A DNA stretch of 64,000 nucleotides from Coriaria nepalensis (Eukaryota > Streptophyta > Magnoliopsida > Cucurbitales > Coriariaceae), in contig CP114494.1 of the NCBI GenBank assembly GCA_027186245.1, positions 10,188,501-10,252,500 of the forward strand, written 5' to 3'. Shown piece by piece: positions 1-10,685 of this stretch. Both the position numbers and the translations under genes were made by a program. The notes under the pieces were generated by a model, which was given only the letters and a program-made list of their open reading frames with translations, did no database searches and was not told where the DNA came from. Numbering within the stretch: position 1 is the first letter of the stretch; every line of letters starts with the position of its first letter.

Positions 1-1
1 C

Positions 2-742
2 TTATCTTCGCAGCATTGCAAGAGCGATGAAGATCCTGCCCATTTTCTGATCAAACTAGGACTTGCACGGAGGGCAAATCCCAGTAAGTATCAACACCCG
101 GCAGCAGGTCTATGGATTCAGTTCCATCCCATCACTCAGTTGTTTTTCAAAAGAAAAGAAGGTTTAGCAGGAGCAAGATCAACCGTTGAAGGTGTGAGGA
201 AGGCGGGTAATCCATTGACGAGCTTTGAACACTTGTGGGCTTCTGCATTTCTAGTGTTTGGTTTCAAATCGGAACCTCCATTGGTCCAACTGAAGGCGCT
301 TGATCTGGTTCTGTACATAGGAAAAACAGCGCTCCCTCTTGCCATTAGGGCCTTCACGAGCTTCTCAAGATGCATCTCGGCATTGGAGCTGCTAAAGGTG
401 TGCACGAATGCACTGGAGGAAGTGGAGAAGTCGTTTGTGTGTCAGATACAAGATTGGTGCCAGATGGAGTACTCACTGTGTTGGAAGAAGAAGAAGAAGG
501 AGAAGGAGAAGGCAGTGCAGAGGGTGGATGAAGACTTGTGGCAGGATGTGACACTGCTGAAGGCCACATTACTTGAAACTAGGGCGAAGTTGCTGCTGAG
601 GGGAGGGCATTTTGACAGCGGTGAAGAATTGTGTAGAACTTGCATCAGTATTAGAAGTGTTATGTTGGGGCATAACCATGCTCAAACCGTGGCAGCTCAA
701 GAGACATTAGCCAAGTTGGTGAGAATGAGGAGCAAGATGTAA
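2..742 (+). CDS. 3' end of a TPR-like protein, possibly SMYD/SET-type (partial)
   Basis: The reading frame is open from the first bases of the window to a TAA at 740-742, so this is the C-terminal ~246 residues of a gene that starts to the left. An apparent start at 140 is a TTG codon; the frame continues upstream of it without a stop. The last third is helical and charged: a Lys/Glu run (codons near 484-515), then a segment with LLETRAKLLLRGGHFDSGEE and SIRSVMLGHNHAQTVAAQET, which looks like paired TPR helices. SMYD-type SET methyltransferases carry such a C-terminal TPR tail, and I suspect that class, but no SET catalytic motif lies inside the window. No intron is seen in this part. A TPR protein without a SET domain is an equally fair reading. 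Confidence 0.5.
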   Translation, partial: LSSQHCKSDEDPAHFLIKLGLARRANPSKYQHPAAGLWIQFHPITQLFFKRKEGLAGARSTVEGVRKAGNPLTSFEHLWASAFLVFGFKSEPPLVQLKALDLVLYIGKTALPLAIRAFTSFSRCISALELLKVCTNALEEVEKSFVCQIQDWCQMEYSLCWKKKKKEKEKAVQRVDEDLWQDVTLLKATLLETRAKLLLRGGHFDSGEELCRTCISIRSVMLGHNHAQTVAAQETLAKLVRMRSKM

Positions 743-2766
743 TATGAATATGGCCCACCTTAGGTTCATGCATGTTTTGCTGGTAGGGGAAGTATTAGTA
801 TACAGTTTTGGAAAGTACTTAATTGGACTGTGATGATCCATTCTCTGGTGTTACAACTTACAAGTAGTGCTTCTAGTTGTAGTTAGTTGAAAATGGGTAT
901 GTACATAAATTAATTAGACCGCTGATTAATGCTGAATAACCTTCAATAAGTTGTTCCCAATGCATATAAATCATAAGGATTAATTGGCAGTTAATAACTT
1001 ATGCATGTCATGTGTATTTTTAATTATCCAACTTGTAAACGAACACAGTTCGTAGCTAGCTAGTCCACTGGAAATAGAATGAATGAATTACTCATTCTAT
1101 GCCAGCCAGCAGCAGTCCAGTCCACTACTAAATAAGTGACAATTGGGACCAACATCAAACCATAATTATCATCAGTTTATTATAAAAATAATAAAAATAA
1201 GGAAGTAAAAAGACAATTAAGGCATGAAGGTTAGGACCCCACATCCACATGAATTTTGTAGAAAAGCTCAAGTGAGGCCCAGCTAGCAGCCTTTAATCAT
1301 CAGCATGCAAGCCAAAGCAAAAGCAAAATGGGATTAGTGTATAATGAGTGGGAGTTGCAGTCATTATATAACTTGTTAAAACGAAAGAAATGAGATTAAT
1401 ATTAATAAAGATTTAAGAAAGGAAAAGGCTACATCCATCGATCAGATCGATCATTAGTATATGGAAAGCATGCGGGCAGGCCAGGCCAGGCCAGGCCAGG
1501 CCGTCTCTGTCTACCTACCTAGCTGCTAGTACCACATCCACTATATTATTATTATATATAATTATTTCTTTTCGTTCTTTGTTGTATTTCTCATTTTAAT
1601 CATCCTGGATCTCTACTACTCTATATAGCTTTCAAACTAGCTAGCAAGCGGCGCCATCTATATTCTATATATTATAACTCTATGTATATAGTAATTTAAT
1701 ATGGCCTATAGCTTAAATAATTGGTGCATGCTATTAATGCTCAATTCAATCATGCAGATACATACATATATGATAGCTATATATGTGCGTGCATGGTAGA
1801 GTGATTAGAATCCACGCCCCGGGCCGCTACTCTTTAACATTCTACATTTCTACGTACATGTGTGATGTCTGCATGCATGGTTTCAATCCTACGTCCTTAT
1901 CATTCGTTTCATAATTAACTTTCTATTTCTATATCTATATATATACATTATGTATACACACTCTGTGACTGTGACTGTGACTGTGTCTATGTCTGTGTTA
2001 ATGTCAAAGTGCATATATATGATATAATATATATATGACGTTTCCACTATATGCCTAGTAAGCGGCAATATGAACTCCGTCAAAAAGAAGCAATTTCGTA
2101 ATCAAGTGCATGGGACCAATATACACCAATTAGTAATCATCAGTCAAGCAATCCAATCAACTATACACTACTACTCATCATGATTTGCTTATATAAATTC
2201 TACTTCGATACTGTTAATTCAGTTGCGCGCTAGCTATTATATAAAGTAGTTTAACCACCGCCGTAATTACTATACCATCTGATTAATATTAATGAGTCTA
2301 ATTAATTAATTAAGATCCCTGAGCAAGTTCATATTTAATGTTAATTTCCCTTTGACTAACTTAGAAATTGAATTTGTATCCAAACAATATATAGTCAAAG
2401 TAATTAATGATCAGTGACCACGCATGATTGCATGCATTCCATTGCCAGGCGCTCCCCTTTGATCATGAATAACTCCGGGACACTCTTAATAATTGGATAA
2501 TTATATTAATTACTTAATTTTGCATGTAGAATTCAAGTACGTAGCTATATATGCCTACTAGGGTCTAGGGCTAGCCAATCCAGTACCGTATTATTATTTT
2601 TTGCTATCCCCATTACTTTGAGCCCAGCCGTCGGAATACTGAAAGTCATATGGAAAGTAGTTTTCATTAAAAGGTATTGTCCAAGACAAGGAACAAGGAA
2701 CAAGGAGCAGATCATATATTTGCATATATAGACCATGAGAAAACTAATTACCAAATTAAAAGGTAG
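743..2766. other. Intergenic DNA between two convergent genes
   Basis: AT-rich sequence with no supported gene. It holds the 3' flanks of the gene on its left (+) and the gene on its right (-). It is rich in TATATA, GCTAGCTAGC-like palindromes and TG/TA microsatellite (about 1925-2035). Short ORFs here have no recognisable motifs. Confidence 0.6.
1477..1502. repeat. Short (CAGGC)n tandem repeat
   Basis: Five perfect 5-bp CAGGC units in an otherwise AT-rich intergenic region; a GC-rich minisatellite seed. Confidence 0.9.
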
Positions 2767-5700
2767 CTAGCTAGGCCGGGACTTATACAGTACTGTGGAT
2801 CTCATGATATGGCTCAATGAGGATGTAGCAGCAGCAGCTGGTACGGCACCCACCAAAGGACTCCGCCCCACCACACTTGGACCATCTGTTGTACAGCCCT
2901 GCTGCATCCACACACGGCTTCCATTCACTAATTCCCTCGAGCTCATTGGAAGAATGCTGCTGCCATTACGTGTAGCTGCCGATTCACTAAGAAGACCACA
3001 GGAAGGGTCCTGATCATACTGATAACAGGAGTAAGCCGGGTTAATCCTGACATGCCTAGAGTTGCTTTTGCTGTCCATTTGATTAATTGAAATACCTCCT
3101 CCAGATGTCAGCGAGCTTGTCCTCACGTTCAACCCTCCCGAGTAGCTTGCATTAAGATTCTTTGAACTACTCACATTGGCATCATAATCAGGGATATCAT
3201 CTATGACAATCACTTCCTTGATGGGAGTACTGGCCGCACGCCTCCTTAGAGGAACAGGAAAAATATTCTTGTTGACAACTCCATTCATCTTGTAATTAGA
3301 TATTGCCTCATTGGGTCTACTCTTACCCATGGGGATTAATGGTCCAGGTATCACATTGCTGTCACCTTTGTATTCGTAATTTGGCTGCATCACAAACATC
3401 CCTGTGGATCCTTGTACCTGCGTTTGCCGCATCACCAGATTCGCTCGGTTGTTAAACCCATTTGATGGCACCCTCAAACTGAAATATTTCCCATTAGAGT
3501 TGCATGGAACCTGATCAGCAACACAACCTTGATGAAACGTTTGCTGAAGAGAATGATGATAGCCTTGATTTTGGACCCCAGAAAGTGCCCCAGAAGATGT
3601 CCGGACCTGAGGAGTACCGATATTGTAATTCATCTCAAAACGTGGTTGTGGTGGTTGCTCAATTAGCATGGAGGACTCTTCGTCTTTGCTGACCACCATC
3701 AAATTCTTCCCCATCAATCTGAGAACAGGATTACAAGTAGCAGGACTGGAAGACTCCTCATTGCCACATTCTGAAAGCTTCACTGCTTTATCAGAAGAAA
3801 ATGTGCCTCCAGGGTGCTTCTCTGAACTGGGGAAACTTCTCATTAGAGGAATCATTTCAGGCCTTGCATCCATATTTATGGGTCTAGCGTTCAGATTGTA
3901 ACCTCCTTGATTTTCATTGTCGGGTTTGGTTATTGAAGCTATTGCCCGATGCTTAACTTCTTGTGCTTCTTGAATATTACAAGTACCACCCTGATAAACT
4001 TTATCCTTCCTTTGGCAACAGCAAGGTTGATCATCGTCTCTGAAACTAAGAGGTGCTTTTCCAACAGAGAGCTTACTGAGATCAAAATTCTCTCCATGAA
4101 AGGTAACTCTATCAGCTCCTGTACACGTTAGCTGAGGCACAGAAGCAGCATTTCCCACCAAAGGCTTGAGGCTAGCATCAAAGATAACATGACTTAATTT
4201 TTCTTGAAATGCATCAGGTTCTGCAGGTGACAACTCGTGATCAGAAAACTTGTCATCAGATCTAACAGCTATGGAATCAGAGATGGTTGATGTAGCAGAA
4301 ATAGGTGAATTTGACTGATCCCCATCAATGCAATCATGCTGACCTTGCGAAGACTGAACATCCCGGCTACTTGTTACTGATGAGTTTCCTTGAACTTCGT
4401 CTAAACCCATATCTCCAGGGCTAGGAAGATATGATCCTGGCGGTCCCGGTATGGGAATTGGGTCGACCTCAGGAAATGCGTTTTCAAGCCTACATTCAGA
4501 ATCCAATTCTTCCCCAGGGTGAACATTTTGCCCAATTATGCCATCGCTGACTTCATTGGCACAAAACATCTCTTGCCCATCAACTTGATTAGGCCCACTT
4601 GAATCACCTGGCACCTCAAATTCACATAATGACATCGAACCCTTTTCAGTAGTCGGCAGGGAGCCAGAGACGGTCCTGGGCTTATCTACCTGCTTCTGAA
4701 GCACTGGATCCATAGATCTGCAAAAAGTAAGTGTCTCCTTGAGAGCTACATTAATTGGTGAGTTAATGATAAGATCTTCCTCATGAGTTTGAACAACTTT
4801 TCGAGCACATTCTAAGCCCTCATTTTGGTATAGACATTCAGTGTCCACTCCAGCGGAAGAATTCCCACCACTTTGTCTGTAGCATTCACCAGTTGACAGC
4901 GAACTCCTCAAAGCCATTGCATTCGTCATTACTCCTCTATCATTTGTGCTTATCAGTTTGAATCCCCGTGGAGACAATTCTTCACTAGTCCTCTCTTTTC
5001 CATATTGACTTTCAGTACTCTTGTTCGATAAACTACATTGTTGGTCTGCTTCAGCATGCCAGGCTACTACTTCTTTATCTACAGAAGCCTTGATATGCAC
5101 TTGAGACTTTCGAAGAGAGAAATGTTGGTTAGGTACACGAGATCTAGATCCAGTCATAGATGTTTGCAACACATTCTTCCTTGACGAGGAGAAATCTGTG
5201 GCTTCTGCTTCAGTTGCATGAGAATCCCATGATGGTCTTGCCCCAGCATCAAGAGGAACATCAGAATTATTTATTGGATTCCTATGGCCATGAAATCTCT
5301 TGTTGTTTGGAGGTTGGAGCAACCAATCATCACTAGCAACAGCATTGCCTTTGCTCAGCTGATTGGCACTTCTTTTCAATGCTGGAAGAGAACTGTTCCT
5401 AATCATTCCTGGACACAACGGACTTCCTACTGTATTTCTCCTAGGAGTACATCCCTTCTTGTCTGAGATATGGACCTCATAAAACAGATTATCCGTTCTC
5501 TCACTACTTTCAGGAGAGGAAATGGGATCCGCAGACAAATCATTAGGCTGCTCCTGAACTTGACTTCCTTTATGCTGAAAGTCAACTAAACATGATTGGT
5601 CAGTCTCATTAAGCAAATCTCGAGATACATGCCATTTAAATTTCAAACGTTGATGGCCTTCTTTACAGGTGACCTTCTTCGCAACACCAGTTCTCTTGGA

Positions 5701-8050
5701 GCATGCCCACTGCCTCAAAGATCCAGAACCATTCGGTTTAACTTGCTTCTTTATTTGATGCTCCTCCCTCTTGTTTCTTTCATCCAGTCCAATATATCCA
5801 TCTTGACCATCATCAATCTGTTAAGAAGAAGTTAGCAGCTATAAAAGCTTACATGCTATATATACAACTGAATTTGCAGAAGAGAGCCTTGGTAACTTGT
5901 AGCTTCAACCGTAGTTTTCTACTATAAGTAACAGATTTGATAAAGTAATGAAGAAATCAAATACTACCATCTTTGGAGTTATCTAGTCCTAAATAGATTA
6001 AAGTTGATCAGACACAAAATGAAAGAAACAAGGCAAGGAAAATAAAAGCTACAATTGACATGAAACTTGTGATTTCATGGTTATCAACAACATAAATGAT
6101 ATTCACTTACAGAAATAGAAGGTTTAGGTTTCCAAAGGTGTCAAAATTAACTATTACATTTTTGCAGATGAAAAATAAATCAGCCACAAAAGGCAAGTGT
6201 TTAGAGTTTTGTAACCTAAATGGATGATTTTTTTTTAAAAATCAGCCAAAGCTTGAAAGAATATGTGGTGGAGAAAAACTTGTGTACCTGAGAAGAAAGG
6301 GCCATGCGAGGGGAAAACTTTTGGTTTTCTGCAGCAAAATTTGGATAGTTGGGAAGTTTAGATGCATGGTGCCTTTTCTTTTCGGCTGAATGCAATTTGC
6401 TTCCTTTACCTCCTTTCAAAGGTTTCTTTGGACCAAGATCCTCGTGAACTTTGGAGTGTATTGGAGCTTCATTAAATTTGGATAAGATTCGAAGCTTGGT
6501 GCCATTGGCATCAATATAGACTCCACCTGCATTACCAGTGTCCTCAGGATGAACAAACGCCCTTTGCTTTTTCCCTCCAGGAGAAGCATCTGGTCTGTGA
6601 ATATCCTCAGAGAGTAAGCCTGATGATACCTTTGCCCAGGTGGTACCATTTCTTTTATCAAGATCTTCCAACGTGCATGGCAAAGCCGTGGTATAAATAT
6701 CCACCATCAACTTTGTCTTCCTCGCCTTAATTCTATGCCTAGGTAGCTTGGAGTCTAGTGTCCACTTGGGAGTGGGCTCCGAAGAAAGGCACTGATCAAT
6801 ATGAGCATTCAAGGTAGTATTTGAAGAAGATGAGAAAGTTTTACAAACAGGGCAAATTTTTGAAGCCATAGTCTCAGATACGGGTGCACTATTTGAAGCG
6901 ATATTGTCGACTGGGGATTGATCACAGTGGTTTTTATATTTCATTATCAATCTGCACTTCTTGCCTGAGGCTTTCTTCTGGTTTTCTGTCTTTCGACTGA
7001 ATGCCTCGACTGCAACAGGAACTTGAGAAAAGGAATCAGTTTCCAAATTAGGTGAACTAGATGGCCTGCAGGTAGGATTTAAGTCTAATCCAGGTTGAGA
7101 GAGAATATCAGTAGTTGATGGAAGACCATTTGCTCCTTCAGACTTGCATGGATTTGGTCCTATGAAAGATTGGGCATGCTTCTTATTCAATATTAACTTA
7201 GCATCATCGCAGGAGTCTGGAATCCCATGTTTGTTAGGCCCAGAAAACGTCTCTCCCCCAGAATTGCATATATTTTTGTTCTTAAATGAACTATTTTCAA
7301 CAGTATCAGTACATCCCTTAATCAATGGGTTCCTTGGAATTATATGTATAGGTTGAAAAGGTGGCAAGAGATTCTTCACTCCATGTTTCAAACAAAGCTC
7401 CAGATTATTAGCAGAGAAGGGCCAGTTGTTTCTGATGTCTTTGTTCCGGGCAGTAAAGACATAATCTCTGCAAACAAAAGCATCCATTAATTATTGTCGT
7501 TAATCATCATTAGAGCATGATAATCCGCATATCACAAGCCCAAGGCCCCCGACTAACACCAGTATTTTAGCTTATAAATATATTTTCCAGGCCGGAAGTA
7601 ATATAAATGAAAACTTTAGACCCTTGTGGTGTTTTATGGGACCGGGCCACAATTAGCAACAAGTAAACTATCTGGATCCCATCTTGATGGGGATGAGTTT
7701 CAGATCCAAGAGAAGGAAGAGGAGAAGAAGTAAATTGATAATTGAGATCAGAGTGAAAGAGTAAAAGCAGCAGCAGCAGCTGGGTAGGTAGGAGCAAGTT
7801 GAAAGCAACTAGTCCGATTCCCTATTCCTGACCAGAAAAAAAGAGAGGAGAGAAAATCAAAGAAGGAAAGAAAAAAAGATTACCTTATGGAGAAGCTGGA
7901 AATTAGTGGTGGCTCGTGAACAAGATCAGGCTTTGACAGATCTAAATCGGGCGAGGAAAGTTTTAGAGAAGCACTCTTGTCATGATCAGTACTAGCAGTA
8001 TTCAGTTGAGGATATGGCGGATCTGGTGGAGGGTTTTCGATGGATAACAT
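2767..8050 (-). CDS. HAP8: HAPLESS 8-like protein with UBZ-type zinc finger
   Basis: Three coding exons fit: 8050-7884, 7467-6288 and 5817-2767. All borders are GT-AG and phases agree (2, then 0), giving about 1,465 residues. I chose the ATG at 8050 (MLSIENPPPD...); the frame runs 13 codons further up only to a TTG. Across the first junction the reading is SFSIRDYVFTARNKDI, which supports the splice. A CCHC finger, CPVCKT...HIDQC (C261, C264, H278, C282), resembles UBZ ubiquitin-binding or Rad18-type fingers. It is followed by a basic stretch and MVDIYTTALPCTLEDLDKR (about 311-329). The last exon is 3 kb of Ser/Asn-rich, probably disordered sequence with no domain I know. By pattern this matches plant proteins annotated HAPLESS 8, named from an Arabidopsis male-gametophyte screen; the biochemical role is unclear. 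The family call is moderate; the gene structure is firm. Confidence 0.65.
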
Positions 8051-9866
8051 CTGATGAAAAGCTTCTCTCTTCTTGTGCTGTTTTGACAACAGTCACAAGC
8101 TCTTCTTCTTCTACAAGTGCAATCTCTACCACTCGGCCTTATCTTGAACTTAGAGTTCAGCATATATTGATATATATATATATATCTCACTAGATATTGA
8201 CAACAACAGCAAGAACCCCTCTTTCTGCTTCTCTGATCTCCTTAGCTAGCTAGCACTCCAAATAAAAACTCCGCCACAAAAGCGCATACATCTTAAGAAG
8301 CAGTAGGATGAAGCAACCCAGCAGAATCTTGGTCCATGAGCTAGCCTGCAAGGGTAATGAAAAAATGAAGGTGAAAATCATTCGTCTTGAGAAAGACCCA
8401 GACTCGAAAAGGCAGAATAGTAGGCTGTAGAACGTTATTTTATGTGGTGGGAGAGGCGCGTGGTGTTTAACAAGCTGAAGCCTGCAGAAACAACCGGATC
8501 GAGAGAGAGAGAGACAAAGAAGAAACACCCAGGATTATACATAATGATATCCGATACAGATTTCTTCTCCAAGCTGTGTTATTTCATGTACAAGGATGCA
8601 GAGAAGAAGTGTGCCGGAAGATGGGTACACTCGGTAAGCGGATGGGGGGATCGAACATATAGTGTAGTGAAGGAGGATCTTACATATAATAATACACATG
8701 TATATAGTTGGGAAAGAAAAAAGGCATAAAATTTGAGATTGGGAAGGAAGGAGGTCGCAAGTGCGCGCGCGTGTGTGAAGGATACGATCGAGAGCAGGTT
8801 GAAATCAGGATGAGGAGATGGGTTGGGAGAAAGATGGATGAAAGTAACCCCAAATCAGTGAACAGTAGTGCCAAACCTCTAGTGAAGGAAAATATCTACA
8901 TACATATGTTGTAAATTACTAACTCTATGTTGTTATGATAAGATCGAGAGAGAAAGAGCAGCCAAAATTTGATGGGCCTGAAACGAGGGTATGAAACGAG
9001 AAAATCGAGAGGTTAATTAATTGGAGAAATCCAGAAAGCGATCCCAGATCTTTACCCCAAAAGGATGGCAAATTGAGAGCAAACTTAGCGTAGGAAACCT
9101 CATGGTAGATTGCGAAGCTACCAATATCTGATCTTTCCAGGTACCGATGGAGATACAGAAGATTGCAGGAATGGTGATGGAGTTGTTGCGAGGGTAATTA
9201 GTATCAGTAAATAGTAATATAATATTAGCTAGCTGGGGAAGAAGAAAGGAGAGAGATTGGGGGGGGGGGGGGGGAGGGGGGAGAAAATAAGACCACCCAT
9301 TCACATATCAGATATCAGACATCAGACATCAGACACCAGATACCAGACATCAGATGAGGAGGGCATCAGGTTCTACAAAAAAGCAAGCAAGCAAGCAGGC
9401 ATGTACCACTAGACAACCACGATTCACCTCCATATGTGAATATGCGTCGAGGGACTGACTTTTTTTGAAGATAGATAAGAGGAGGAAAAAGGAAGGAGGA
9501 GAGAGAGAGAGATTTTCTTCCCATCGCGACACTATTATTTGTCTATTTTTGTATGTATTACATTACATACAGTAGAGTACAGAAGAGTAGACTAGAGTGT
9601 TTCTTCAAAAGAATAAAAATAATGAAATTTTCTTCAAATTATAATATCAATAATAATATAATTATTTGGTTAAAAAAAAAAAAACTTTTCTCGTTAATTC
9701 CCAAACACGTCGTTTGCCCACTACACGACAACAAAAGAGGCATGTCCAGTCGAGTCGTGTGATGGGCCAAGCGGACCTTAACTTTACTTTGTTAGCAATC
9801 CAGAATCCAGATACAATGCATTTTACGATTAACTTCGAGCCGTACCTAATATTTATAAAATTTATA
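8051..9866. promoter_or_regulatory. Upstream region of the HAP8-like gene
   Basis: This is the 5' flank and presumed leader of the minus-strand gene. Pyrimidine-rich leader-like sequence (CTTCTTCTT on the coding strand side) lies just above the start. A G16 run at 9259-9274 and a small ATCAGACA array at 9303-9356 are present. AT-rich sequence from 9540 leads into the retroelement LTR. No second gene is supported. Confidence 0.45.
9303..9356. repeat. Imperfect ~8-bp tandem repeat (ATCAGACA type)
   Basis: Six or seven degenerate copies of ATCAGACA/ACCAGATA in a row, located upstream of the HAP8-like gene. Confidence 0.75.
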
Positions 9867-10685
9867 GAGATAGATTTTCGTCCGTTGTGATGATAAACTG
9901 CGAGCAGAATGATGATCGGCTAATTCTACTCTAATACTTTAGTTAACTTTTTTAGAGGAAAAATAGAGTGATGATCAACTAATCCTACTTCAATACTTTA
10001 GTTAACTTTTTTAGAGGAAAAACAGAGTAATAATAAACTGCGAGCAGAGTGATGATCGGCTAATCCTACTCCAATATTTTAGTTAACTTTTTTTAGAGGA
10101 AAAATAGAGAGTATCCAAGTAACTTGTTCTTTTTTTATAAGTTTTTGCATTACTTTTTTTTTCAAGATATTTGGTTTTTATACCTAATTTAAGTTGGGTA
10201 ACTCCCGACAGCTTTATACTTGTCGCTCTCTCATTGCTTTATTTTCTGCTTCATAATGAGTGTCATCATCCTATAGTCTGACATAACAGGAATTTGCTCC
10301 CCACTCCCCTGTCCTTCTAGATAGTAAAACGCCGCCCCCATCTGACATCTTCTTGGCACCTCAGCGTGCGGCAGTGCCACCCTTGTCTGACATACCAAGG
10401 ACAAAATCTCTACTCGAGTGTCATTGTTTTCCACCTGTTTACTCATTCAGCTATACTGCTAGTATCTGAGCTGAGTGAGGAAATATCTGGCTCGACCTCA
10501 GCATCTTCTTGAGACATTTCGCTTCATCCAAATATGGATAACCGAACTAATGCCACCTCAAATCTTACGTACCTCAGCCTCAGATATCATCTATCCTCAG
10601 GATTCTATTTCTATAATCTTGAGCTGATGACGACTAGTCTCAGTCTGGAATCCCAACTGAAGCTCTTCCGGAATTGGGTATAATA
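9867..10685 (-). repeat. Element 1 3' LTR (left copy), with internal triplication
   Basis: Aligns by eye over most of its length with 20181-20888, including the shared TATACCTAATTTAAG-like stretch (near 10180) and the block CACCCTTGTCTGACATACCA. It is longer than the right LTR because a 60-80 bp block is present three times at 9891-10110. The outer edge near 9867 has lost the canonical TG. Confidence 0.8.
9891..10110. repeat. Three tandem blocks inside the left LTR
   Basis: Units begin near 9891, 9970 (shortened) and 10031. Each carries GATGATC, then a TTTAGTTAACTTTTTTAGAGG core. The right LTR has only one equivalent block, so the expansion followed or accompanied insertion. Confidence 0.8.

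Noticed and set aside
8442..8914. Two overlapping plus-strand ORFs upstream of the HAP8-like gene
   Set aside because: Lys/Arg-rich translations of purine-rich leader sequence with no family features.
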